A stretch of DNA of 5,388 nucleotides from an uncultured Eubacteriales bacterium (GCA_902461475.1 CABPXX010000112.1:1-5388); one strand, 5' to 3'. Numbered from the stretch's first letter, positions 1-5,388 are shown. The notes: generated by a model from the letters alone, not told the origin. Translations and numbers: made by a program.

Positions 1-28
1 AAAGGGGGGAAGGAAAAGAAGGAAGTAA

Positions 29-3000
29 TCAATGTTCTTTGCGCCGGGTTCTGACCACGGTCAGAGCACCCATACCGGCCGCACATCCGGCCAGGAGCAC
101 CGTCCACAGAGCAACGGCGCTGCTGTCTCCGGTCTGGGGTACCTGATTGGGCTTTTGAGTTTCCTCTGGCTTGTCGGTGGTTTCCGGCTTGTCGCTGGGC
201 TCAGGGGCCCCTCCGGCGGTGAGGCCGTCCATGGCCCGGGTCAGCTGCTCCACTGCGGCGTCCACGGTCTTCTGGTCGTCCTCGGTGAGGGTCTCGTCAG
301 CCAGCACGGCCTGGGCGTTGGCCAGAGCGGTGCGGAACGCGGCCACAGACTCAGCGGTGTAGCCCGTGAGTTCCATGTTCTCAGCCTGACGAATCAACTC
401 CTCTAGGATGGACTTGTCCGCCTTGTAGCGCTGGGCCAGAATGGCATCCAGCAGAGCCTGGGCGGCCTGGTCCACATCCTCCTGCATGGCGTCGCCGTCA
501 GCGGCCACCTTCTGGGCCTGGCCCAGAGCGTCCACCAGCTGCTGCCAGTGGTCGGCCACGTACTTGTCCTCGTTGGGAATCATCTCCTGGGCTCGGTCGA
601 TGAGCAGGTTCAGCATGGTCTTGTCACCCTGGGTGAGGCCAAGGCCCCAGATTCCCTCCAGCAGGGCATCCCAAGCGGCGTTCACCTGGTCCTGGGTGGC
701 AGTTTCGTCGTCCAGAACTACCTTGGCATTGGCAAGGGCAGTCTCAAAGGCGGCCTTGGCGGTGTCGGTAACACCGTCCGTGGACAGGGTCAACGCGTAA
801 TCATAGGTCTTTTGCAGCAAGGTCTTATTCACGGTCTGGGGATCGCCCACCTGCACCACACACCGAGCGGTCTTGCCGCCGTCTGCGGTGGTGACCGTGA
901 TGGTGGCGGTACCCTGAGCCACGCCGGTGACCACGCCGTTTTCATCCACAGTGGCCACAGCGGGGTCAGAGGTGCTCCAGGTCACATCCTGACAAGTGGC
1001 GTTCTGGGGCAGGACGGAGGCGTTGAGGGTCACAGTTTGGCCCACCTGCACCTGAGCGCTATCCTGGTCCAGAGTCACACCTTCCACATACACGGTCTCC
1101 TGGGCAAAGGGAATCACCTGGGCGTCCTGGCCTTCATAGGTGACGGTAAAGTCCTGGAAGGTAGCGGGGATGCGCTGATCGGGAATGCCGCTGGTGTCGC
1201 CGTTGGCCACATACAGCCCCATCTTCAGGCTGCTGCCATCGCCGAAGTTGGCGAAATTCTGCTCCTGGGCAATCTGTACCCAGTCATTTCCGTCCAGGCT
1301 GTAATAGGCCTTGAGCACGGTGCCTTCCTTGGCAATGCGCAGATAGACCGGAGCTTGATCCACGGTGGGGTCGGCAATGGCCTTTTCCACAAAGCTCTCG
1401 TCGTTAATGCCGTGATAGGCCAGGATTTCTCCGCCGAATCCGCTGTGGGAGCGGCGGCTGACACAGAAGTTGTTATATTCATCCAGGAAGAGGATGACGC
1501 CAGCGGTCTGATAGTTTCCAGAGGGCTGGAAATCCAGCTTCACATCCACTGTAAAGTTCTCTCCCTTTGCAGGAGTGAGGAACAGGTTCTTCACGGTGAA
1601 CTTGCCGCCGGAGTAGAGCTCGCCAATCTGGGTGTCAATGGTCACGCTTCCATCCTCATTGATCTGCCAGTGGTCGGGATCGGGGTGAACCACCTCCCAG
1701 TCGGGGGTGAGCACGTACTGGGGCATGGTGACGGTGACCGTGCACTGGGCCTTCAACTCGCCACCAAAGCCAGTGGCTGCGGTGATGACAGCCTGACCGG
1801 GGGCCAGAGCCACCAGTTGACCGTTTTGAACGGTGACCACGCTCTCATCACTGGAGGTCCAGGTCACCTGGCTCATCTCGGTGTTCTCCGGGGTGATGGT
1901 GGTGGTGAGCTGAGCCTTGGAATCCTTCTCCATGGTCAGCTGAGTCTGGTCCAGCTGAATGCTCTCAGGCTGAGAGGGCTTGTTGCGCCGAATCTTCACC
2001 GCTGCGCCGCCAGTAGCCAGCATGGGAATGGTGAGGGTGTCCTCCCGAGTGACCACCTTCATCTCGCTGGTAATCTCCCGCAGGGAGTCGCCGTCCTTAC
2101 AGATGAAGGCATAATACTCTCCATCGCCCAGGAAGCTCAGGTCGATGACGGCGTCCTGCTGGGTGTTGCACATGGCGCCGACGTACCAGTCCTCTCCGTT
2201 GCGGCGGGCAATGGTCACCAGCTCGCCGGGATCGGCCTGGAGAACGACACTCTCGTCCCAAGTAGCGGGCATGTCCTTGAAGTAGAACTCCGCAGGGGAG
2301 CCGATGTATTTGTCGGGGCGGTCGGCCAGGCACTGGATGCCGGACTCATACACCACTGCCATGGCCGCCATATGGGCCAGGCTGAAGGGGGTCTTGCTGC
2401 CGCTGTTCTGGTAGGAGAACATGGGGGTATAATCAGCAGGTCCCACAGCGTTGCGCACGAAGGGCAGCATACAGTTGTGGAAGGCGCTGACGTCAGAGGG
2501 ACGGAACAGCTCCTGTTCGTGGCCGAACACGCCCTCACGGGTAAGCAGATGAGGATAGGGGCGCCGCCCACCGGCGGGCTTGGGCATGCCGTGGAGGTTG
2601 AGGAGCAGATGGTGCTCCGCCGTCTCCTGAATCAGGGCATCATACAGTTCCATGTAGTCCTGAGAGGAGCTGTTGAAGAAGTCCGGCTTCACACCGGCAA
2701 TGCCCCACTCCTCCCACTGGGCAAAGCGCTTTTCCCGCTCCACGGGGTCCTTCAGGTCGTTGTGGTTGGCCCACACCAGCAGGCGCGCACCTTTTTCCTT
2801 GGCGTATGCAATCAGCTCTTCCGTCCACTCATAGTAGCCGTAATAGTTGTACTCGGGGTGGCCATTGGAGGAACCTCTGGGCTGCCAGCCCTCGTCCAAC
2901 AGCAGGTACTCCCAGCCCATCTCGGCAGCAAAGTCCACGTACTTCATATAGACCTCGCCGCTGCTGGTAGACTCTCGGTTGAGCCAAGTCCAGGCGGTGA

Positions 3001-5257
3001 CGCCGGACTCCACCCAGGAGAAGTCCCCTTCTGCATCGGGGCTCAGGGTCTCGGCCATGGTGTTGAGGTTGATCTCCTCCGGGGTGCCAATGACCACAAA
3101 CCGCCAGGGAGAGGTAAAGGGCATCTGGGTCTCCGCGTCGCCGTTTTGCTCCACGGAGTGGTGGAAGTTCAGACTTCCGGTGCCGTCGCCCTGGAGATAG
3201 GTGCCACAGTAGTCGGGGCTCAGCGCCGCCTCAGAGATCAGGCACCAGGTCCCATCGGTGGTCTTGTACAGCAGAGGCATGCAATAGCGTCCATCCAGCT
3301 CTCGGGCGGCGTGCTCCCGCTCGATTTCCTCATTGTGGTTAATATAGTCCATGGCATAGGCGGTGCTACCAGCCGGAAGGGTCATGGTGGTGGACTCCGC
3401 AGAGATGGCCAGAGGCTGGCCGTCCTCCCCCCTCACCACGTAGCGGAAAGCCATGCCGTCGTCGTATACCCGCACAATCACGTCCAGTTGGGCGCCGTCC
3501 TCATGAGCGAAGGACAGGGTCATCTCCTTACCCGTGGCCTTCACATGAGACACCTTGGCCCCGTACAGGTCATACTCATCCACCACTTCAGTGGGCTCCG
3601 TCTGAGACAGGAAGGTGAGACTATTGGAGAAGTCTCCCGCGTCTGTGACCAAGCCCAGTTGGGAAGCATCCACCGCCAGCTGTCCGTCCTCCTGCACCAC
3701 GTACTGAATCTGGCCGTCTGTAAGCAGGAACCGGGTGGAAATGGAGCCGTCGGGAGAGGTGATGTCCCAATAAGCTCCCTGCTCTGCTCCCACCAACAGC
3801 TGGGTCTGAGCGGTCTTCACCGTCTCACCCAGGGTGACTGTGACGGTCACGGTGGCCGTACCAGCGCCCACCGCCGTCAGGTTGCCGTGGCCGTCCACGG
3901 TGAGGATGGCCTCGTCGGAGCTCTCATAGGTGATGGCAGCCCCGCTCAGGTCTGCCTGCTCCCCGTTGACCTGCTCGCCCTGCACCTCGACAACGCCTGT
4001 CCCGTTCTCAGGCAGATAGCCGGGGGCAAACACGGAGATTTTACGCAGGTCGGTGGGATTTACATTGGGGTCCAGCACAAACTTGGCGTCGCCCCAGATA
4101 CTATGGTCGTAATTTCCGTTGTCACCGCCGGTGGTGGTGATGAGGGTCAAGGTCTTGGCTCCGGCGGGAATCTCTACATCCAGCTCCTGGGTGTTGCTCC
4201 CGGAGAGGACCCCGGTCTTGGCCAGCTGCATCCCGTCGGCTTCTACGATGAATTCGCAGCTGCCTTGGCTGCGATTGACGCCTGCCACGGCCTGGAAACG
4301 CTGCACGCCCTTCCCCTCGATGTCATAGACCACCTTAGAAGCGTCATGGGCTGCAATTCCCTTGGCATAGGTGGTGCCGCCCAGCACGATGGGGTCATTG
4401 GAGCCATCCACACCGCAGTCCTTCTGGGCGGAGCCGTAGCCCACGGAGGCGGAGGCCCAGTCCCAATCGCTGGCATAGACCGTGTTCTGGTCCGGCTGTT
4501 CCACCTCAGTCTCCACAAAGAAGTCCAGCTGCTGGGGCTCAGCGTCCTGCTCATACTGGATGGTAAAGTTGGAGAAGGTGGCAGTGCTGCCGTTCTTCAT
4601 GCTGTTGCCCGTGTACAGACCCACTTTCAAATCGTCGGCGCCCAGCCCCTCAAAGGAGGTCCAGGTCCGGCTGTCGTGCTCGGTCCAAGTCTCCTGGCCG
4701 TCCAGTCGATAGTAGCTGGTCACGGTAGTGCCGTCCTTGACGATACGAAGATCAATGGTCTCCTGGGTCTGGGACGGATCGACCTTGTTCTCAGGCCCCT
4801 CCACAAAGGCGTTGTCGTTGACGCCCTGGATACACAGGGCCTTGCCTCCAAACCAGGAGTGATACCGACGGGTCAAAGCAAAGTTGGCGTTGTCCCCGCC
4901 GTAGATAATCAGGCCCGCCGTCTGGTAGTCCTGATCGGGTTGGAAATCCAGGGTAGCGGAGATTTCAAAGTCCTCCGCCTCCACCGTGTGGAGGAACACA
5001 TTCTTGGCCGTGTTACGGGCTGCACCGCCCTCATAGTACAGATCGCCGTACTGGGCGGTGATGTCCACCCGGCCCACACCCTGGGCCTGGTAGTGGGAGG
5101 TGTCCTCCCCCATGATCTCCCAGCCCTCTGCTAGCTCATAGTCCACGGTGGTGCCCCCGGCACTCCGGTCCGCCTGGACAGCCAACACCGACGTGGGCAG
5201 CATTGAGGTAAGCATACAGGCTGACAACACGCACGAGACGGTCCTTCGCAGCTTCAT
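29..5257 (-). CDS. Secreted, cell-wall-anchored multidomain GH97 glycoside hydrolase (predicted retaining alpha-glycosidase)
   Basis: The product probably cleaves alpha-linked sugars, possibly alpha-galactosides, at the cell surface. Order of parts by residue: signal peptide 1-29; LamG/GH43_C2-like 36-236; NPCBM 255-397; Big_2 403-489; GH97_N 496-745; GH97 barrel 746-996; GH97_C 997-1090; Big_2 1095-1177; second LamG-like 1180-1376; Big_2 1389-1470; three FIVAR-like repeats 1475-1681; P/E/K linker; VPQTG sorting signal 1706-1742. Active-site landmarks are LLLDEGW (785-791), KPDF with Asp859, TREGV with Glu908, GHE with Glu914 and the ADRPDKY/ATWDE region (978-1002). The ATG at 5257 is chosen because AAAGGAGG lies 10 nt upstream and a signal peptide follows at once; the stop is TGA at 29-31. 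Typical GH97 enzymes are about 650-720 residues, so more than half of this protein is accessory. There is no frameshift or internal stop. Family assignment is confident; substrate is not determinable from sequence alone. Confidence 0.96.
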   Translation of the reverse strand: MKLRRTVSCVLSACMLTSMLPTSVLAVQADRSAGGTTVDYELAEGWEIMGEDTSHYQAQGVGRVDITAQYGDLYYEGGAARNTAKNVFLHTVEAEDFEISATLDFQPDQDYQTAGLIIYGGDNANFALTRRYHSWFGGKALCIQGVNDNAFVEGPENKVDPSQTQETIDLRIVKDGTTVTSYYRLDGQETWTEHDSRTWTSFEGLGADDLKVGLYTGNSMKNGSTATFSNFTIQYEQDAEPQQLDFFVETEVEQPDQNTVYASDWDWASASVGYGSAQKDCGVDGSNDPIVLGGTTYAKGIAAHDASKVVYDIEGKGVQRFQAVAGVNRSQGSCEFIVEADGMQLAKTGVLSGSNTQELDVEIPAGAKTLTLITTTGGDNGNYDHSIWGDAKFVLDPNVNPTDLRKISVFAPGYLPENGTGVVEVQGEQVNGEQADLSGAAITYESSDEAILTVDGHGNLTAVGAGTATVTVTVTLGETVKTAQTQLLVGAEQGAYWDITSPDGSISTRFLLTDGQIQYVVQEDGQLAVDASQLGLVTDAGDFSNSLTFLSQTEPTEVVDEYDLYGAKVSHVKATGKEMTLSFAHEDGAQLDVIVRVYDDGMAFRYVVRGEDGQPLAISAESTTMTLPAGSTAYAMDYINHNEEIEREHAARELDGRYCMPLLYKTTDGTWCLISEAALSPDYCGTYLQGDGTGSLNFHHSVEQNGDAETQMPFTSPWRFVVIGTPEEINLNTMAETLSPDAEGDFSWVESGVTAWTWLNRESTSSGEVYMKYVDFAAEMGWEYLLLDEGWQPRGSSNGHPEYNYYGYYEWTEELIAYAKEKGARLLVWANHNDLKDPVEREKRFAQWEEWGIAGVKPDFFNSSSQDYMELYDALIQETAEHHLLLNLHGMPKPAGGRRPYPHLLTREGVFGHEQELFRPSDVSAFHNCMLPFVRNAVGPADYTPMFSYQNSGSKTPFSLAHMAAMAVVYESGIQCLADRPDKYIGSPAEFYFKDMPATWDESVVLQADPGELVTIARRNGEDWYVGAMCNTQQDAVIDLSFLGDGEYYAFICKDGDSLREITSEMKVVTREDTLTIPMLATGGAAVKIRRNKPSQPESIQLDQTQLTMEKDSKAQLTTTITPENTEMSQVTWTSSDESVVTVQNGQLVALAPGQAVITAATGFGGELKAQCTVTVTMPQYVLTPDWEVVHPDPDHWQINEDGSVTIDTQIGELYSGGKFTVKNLFLTPAKGENFTVDVKLDFQPSGNYQTAGVILFLDEYNNFCVSRRSHSGFGGEILAYHGINDESFVEKAIADPTVDQAPVYLRIAKEGTVLKAYYSLDGNDWVQIAQEQNFANFGDGSSLKMGLYVANGDTSGIPDQRIPATFQDFTVTYEGQDAQVIPFAQETVYVEGVTLDQDSAQVQVGQTVTLNASVLPQNATCQDVTWSTSDPAVATVDENGVVTGVAQGTATITVTTADGGKTARCVVQVGDPQTVNKTLLQKTYDYALTLSTDGVTDTAKAAFETALANAKVVLDDETATQDQVNAAWDALLEGIWGLGLTQGDKTMLNLLIDRAQEMIPNEDKYVADHWQQLVDALGQAQKVAADGDAMQEDVDQAAQALLDAILAQRYKADKSILEELIRQAENMELTGYTAESVAAFRTALANAQAVLADETLTEDDQKTVDAAVEQLTRAMDGLTAGGAPEPSDKPETTDKPEETQKPNQVPQTGDSSAVALWTVLLAGCAAGMGALTVVRTRRKEH
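32..142 (-). other. LPXTG-type cell-wall sorting signal, VPQTG variant (residues 1706-1742)
   Basis: The C-terminus has VPQTG at 1706-1710 (bases 128-142), then a hydrophobic segment at about 1714-1735 (bases 53-118) and a basic tail RTRRKEH. A linker with two DKPE units (1689-1698) precedes it. This is the three-part signal recognised by sortase, which would cleave between Thr and Gly and attach the enzyme to peptidoglycan. Position 1 is Val rather than the usual Leu. No sortase gene lies in the window. Confidence 0.9.
215..835 (-). repeat. Three tandem FIVAR-like helical repeats (residues 1475-1681)
   Basis: Three alpha-helical units of about 63-71 residues follow one another: about 1475-1537 (NKTLLQKTYDYAL ... 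AFETALANAKVVLDDETAT), 1541-1610 (DKTMLNLLIDRAQ ... LVDALGQAQKV) and 1611-1681 (DKSILEELIRQAE ... AFRTALANAQAVLADETLT). The shared pattern L-x-x-x-I/Y-x-x-A and F-x-x-A-L-x-x-A-x-x-V-L is that of FIVAR modules, common in surface proteins of Gram-positive bacteria. Copies 1 and 3 resemble each other most. The array probably forms a stalk across the cell wall; some FIVAR proteins also bind surfaces. Confidence 0.82.
848..1093 (-). other. Big_2 domain 3 (residues 1389-1470)
   Basis: It starts VYVEGVTLDQDSAQVQVGQT and includes LPQNAT, DVTWSTSDPAVATVDENG and VVTGVAQGTATITVTT. This is the most canonical Big_2 of the three. It carries two cysteines (1422 and 1466) that could pair, although this is unproven. 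It connects the second LamG-like domain to the helical stalk. Confidence 0.9.
1130..1720 (-). repeat. LamG/GH43_C2-like beta-sandwich domain, copy 2 (residues 1180-1376)
   Basis: Second copy of the N-terminal LamG-like module, with IGELYSGG, NLFL, LDFQPSGNYQTAG, SRRSHSGFGG, GINDESFVE, YLRIAKEG, YYSLDGNDW and MGLYVAN in the same order as copy 1. Together the copies flank the NPCBM-Big_2-GH97-Big_2 block. Divergence at the DNA level is clear on inspection, so the duplication is old or the domains were acquired separately. A glycan-binding role is inferred. Confidence 0.8.
1727..1975 (-). other. Big_2 domain 2 (residues 1095-1177)
   Basis: It opens with PESIQLDQTQLTMEKDSKAQ and continues with VTWTSSDESVVTVQNGQLVALAPGQ in two parts (VTWTSSDESVV; QNGQLVALAPGQAVITA). 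This is the standard Big_2 order of strands and follows the GH97 C-terminal domain after a short KPSQ linker. It is predicted to be a spacer between the enzyme and the second LamG-like domain. Confidence 0.87.
1988..3772 (-). other. Complete GH97 unit: N-terminal sandwich, catalytic barrel, C-terminal domain (residues 496-1090)
   Basis: GH97_N begins with WDITSPDGSI and SQLGLV and contains the SEAALSPDY segment (675-683). The barrel holds LLLDEGW (785-791), VWANHND (828-834), GVKPDFFNSSSQDYM (855-869), LNLHGMPKPAGGRRPYPH (886-903), TREGVFGHE (906-914), and LPFVRNAVGPADYTPM (931-946). GH97_C starts near ATWDE (998-1002), with ARRNGEDWYVGAMCN. Family knowledge: retaining GH97 enzymes use an Asp in the K-x-DF motif as nucleophile and a Glu near the end of the T-x-EGV-x-G-x-E motif as acid/base, with calcium bound by glutamates. 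Here those map to Asp859, Glu914 and Glu908, with an N-domain Glu in the 643-646 stretch as a further candidate ligand. All expected catalytic residues appear present. Confidence 0.92.
3791..4051 (-). other. Big_2 (bacterial Ig-like) domain 1 (residues 403-489)
   Basis: A beta-rich domain with the signature ITYESSDEAILTVDGHGNLTAVGAGTATVTVT (split here by the 20-residue rule: ITYESSDEAILTVDG, then NLTAVGAGTATVTVT). The S-S/T-D-x-x-(I/V)-x-x-V and G-x-A-x-(V/I)-T-V pattern is typical of Big_2. It links the NPCBM to the catalytic unit and probably works as a rigid spacer. Confidence 0.85.
4067..4495 (-). other. NPCBM (novel putative carbohydrate-binding module) domain (residues 255-397)
   Basis: The segment contains hallmarks of the NPCBM family: YASDWDW at the start, a VGYG-x-x-x-KD stretch, the LGG-x-x-YAKGIAAHD motif (292-305), VYDIEGKGVQRFQAVAGV, and a closing strand with HSIWGDAKFV (385-394). 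NPCBM domains usually sit next to glycosidase modules acting on galacto- or host glycans. The family call is strong; the ligand is unknown. Confidence 0.85.
4550..5152 (-). repeat. LamG/GH43_C2-like beta-sandwich domain, copy 1 (residues 36-236)
   Basis: This concanavalin-like domain has the pattern W-(I), GDLY, NVFL, DFQP-x-x-x-YQTAG, RR-x-H, LRI, YRLDG-x-x-W and VGLYTGN, ending in a strand with F-x-x-F-T. It resembles the C-terminal beta-sandwich found in GH43 beta-xylosidases and DUF1349-type domains, which often bind or position carbohydrate. It is paralogous to residues 1180-1376: over the core (104-153 against 1242-1291) I count 26 of 50 identical residues with no gap. A glycan-binding role is inferred. 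Confidence 0.8.
5171..5257 (-). other. Sec signal peptide (residues 1-29)
   Basis: The N-terminus has a basic start (MKLRR), a hydrophobic core (VSCVLSACMLTSML), a Pro at 21 and small-residue cleavage sites at VLA (after 26) or VQA (after 29). This is the classical Sec type I layout. Cys9 and Cys14 lie inside the core and do not form a lipobox. Two of the gene's rare TCA codons (Ser12 and Ser18) fall here. The exact cleavage site is uncertain by three residues. Confidence 0.9.
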
Positions 5258-5267
5258 TTTGAGCTCT

Positions 5268-5275
5268 CCTCCTTT
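5268..5275 (-). promoter_or_regulatory. Ribosome binding site of the GH97 gene
   Basis: AAAGGAGG on the minus strand, 10 nt before the ATG at 5257, is a near-perfect match to the anti-Shine-Dalgarno sequence and fixes the start codon. Its first two A residues are shared with the TAA stop of the possible leader ORF at 5274-5291. Confidence 0.88.
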
Positions 5276-5291
5276 ATGATTTCCGCATCAT
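5274..5291 (-). CDS. Possible five-codon leader ORF (MMRKS)
   Basis: ATG ATG CGG AAA TCA TAA can be read directly. Its stop overlaps the first bases of the GH97 RBS and ends 16 nt before the GH97 start. A strong SD-like AGGAGGT lies at 5312-5318, 21 nt away in linear distance, which is longer than usual; the hairpin between them would alter the effective spacing but also includes the first base of the ATG. An ORF this short can occur by chance, so translation is unproven. Confidence 0.2.
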   Translation of the reverse strand: MMRKS

Positions 5292-5312
5292 CCCGAGGCT
5301 CGCTCCCCGGGA
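5291..5312 (-). promoter_or_regulatory. Stem-loop in the 5' leader
   Basis: In the minus-strand RNA the arms UCCCGGGG (5312-5305) and CCUCGGGA (5298-5291) pair over 8 bp, including one G·U wobble, around the loop AGCGAG. On the plus strand the G·U becomes an A-C mismatch, so the structure favours the sense RNA. It has no following U-run, so it is not an intrinsic terminator. It sits 15 nt upstream of the RBS and just after a second SD-like sequence. A role in translation control or mRNA stability is inferred. Confidence 0.45.
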
Positions 5313-5331
5313 CCTCCTATGTACGTGTCTA

Positions 5332-5340
5332 TTTATAGCA
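5332..5340 (-). promoter_or_regulatory. Candidate extended -10 promoter element
   Basis: The minus strand reads TGCTATAAA: a TATAAA hexamer (5332-5337) preceded by TG one base upstream, the extended -10 form used by the housekeeping sigma factor. Hexamers at 16-18 bp spacing match TTGACA at only about two positions, so activity would rely on the extended element. Transcription would begin near 5325, giving a leader of roughly 68 nt. The region is AT-rich compared with the gene. There is no experimental support, and other promoters beyond 5388 are possible. Confidence 0.45.
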
Positions 5341-5388
5341 ATTTTCACAAATAGAGCACAGTACTTTAACTTTCCAGGAAAAGTGGTA

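Noticed and set aside
1..28. Transcription terminator after the stop codon
   Set aside because: The minus strand here is a pyrimidine run (CTTCC/CCCCCC) with no inverted repeat. Any terminator must lie beyond the window.
32..406. Plus-strand ORF of 124 codons opposite the C-terminus
   Set aside because: It has a purine-rich stretch upstream (AAGGAAG-like), but lies wholly antisense to the FIVAR and sorting-signal coding region and shows no domain. It is the same antisense register as the larger shadow ORF.
215..835. Dockerin or cohesin modules in the C-terminal region
   Set aside because: There are no paired calcium-binding loops of the dockerin type (D-x-N-x-D). The region is three Ala/Leu-rich helical repeats matching FIVAR, and the C-terminus is a sorting signal, so this is not a cellulosome component.
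548..5134. Plus-strand open frame of 1528 codons antisense to the enzyme
   Set aside because: It is in exact codon register with the minus-strand gene and is explained by the avoidance of TTA, CTA and TCA in that gene. Its translation is Gly/His/Val/Leu-rich with no recognisable domain, and I saw no convincing RBS before its GTG start. The minus frame has a signal peptide, known domains and a sorting signal.
5291..5312. Leader hairpin as an intrinsic terminator or attenuator
   Set aside because: The stem is GC-rich, but it is followed by AUGAUGCGG and not by a U-tract, so it lacks the terminator signature.
5334..5347. Possible CcpA cre site overlapping the -10 region (TGAAAATTGCTATA)
   Set aside because: The central CG that is nearly invariant in cre sites is absent (TT instead) and the right half does not match, so the resemblance is only at the AT-rich flank.
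5369..5384. Imperfect palindrome ACTTTCC-A-GGAAAAGT upstream of the promoter, considered as an operator
   Set aside because: The arms differ by an extra A and match no operator consensus I can name. It sits about 50 bp upstream of the assumed start site and close to the window edge, so chance cannot be excluded.

Overview
The window is almost entirely one gene. A single minus-strand reading frame (29..5257, 1742 codons) encodes a secreted, wall-anchored, multi-domain glycoside hydrolase built around a complete GH97 catalytic unit. The C-terminal sorting signal (VPQTG, hydrophobic segment, RTRRK tail), the strong AAAGGAGG ribosome binding site, the GC-rich codon use (roughly 60% GC by eye) and the mix of Big_2, NPCBM, LamG/GH43_C2-like and FIVAR modules suggest a Gram-positive gut Firmicute, most likely an Oscillospiraceae-type clostridium (Flavonifractor/Intestinimonas-like). 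The taxonomy is inference.

Layout, read in the gene's direction (right to left). 5388..5258 is an AT-richer upstream region. It holds a candidate extended -10 promoter (5332..5340), a Shine-Dalgarno-like AGGAGGT (5312..5318), a G·U-containing RNA hairpin (5291..5312), a possible five-codon leader ORF (5274..5291) and the real RBS (5268..5275). 5257..29 is the enzyme: signal peptide (res 1-29), LamG-like domain 1 (36-236), NPCBM (255-397), Big_2 no. 1 (403-489), GH97 N-terminal beta-sandwich (496-745), GH97 TIM barrel (746-996), GH97 C-terminal domain (997-1090), Big_2 no. 2 (1095-1177), LamG-like domain 2 (1180-1376), Big_2 no. 3 (1389-1470), three FIVAR-like helical repeats (1475-1681), a Pro/Glu/Lys-rich linker and the sorting signal (1706-1742). 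1..28 is polypurine sequence downstream of the stop, with no terminator visible.

Function. The barrel carries the retaining-type GH97 motif pattern (KPDF Asp859; TREGV Glu908; GHE Glu914), so a retaining alpha-glycosidase, perhaps an alpha-galactosidase, is the best prediction. The lectin-like and NPCBM modules probably bind glycans. The Big_2 and FIVAR modules probably act as spacers that hold the catalytic unit away from the peptidoglycan. No second gene is present, so operon context cannot be judged. I saw no CRISPR array, tRNA, rRNA or mobile element. The less ordinary points are the unusually elaborate wall-anchored form of a mainly Bacteroidetes-type enzyme family, the pair of related LamG domains bracketing the catalytic core, the structured leader, and near-total avoidance of three codons that leaves a very long antisense shadow ORF.
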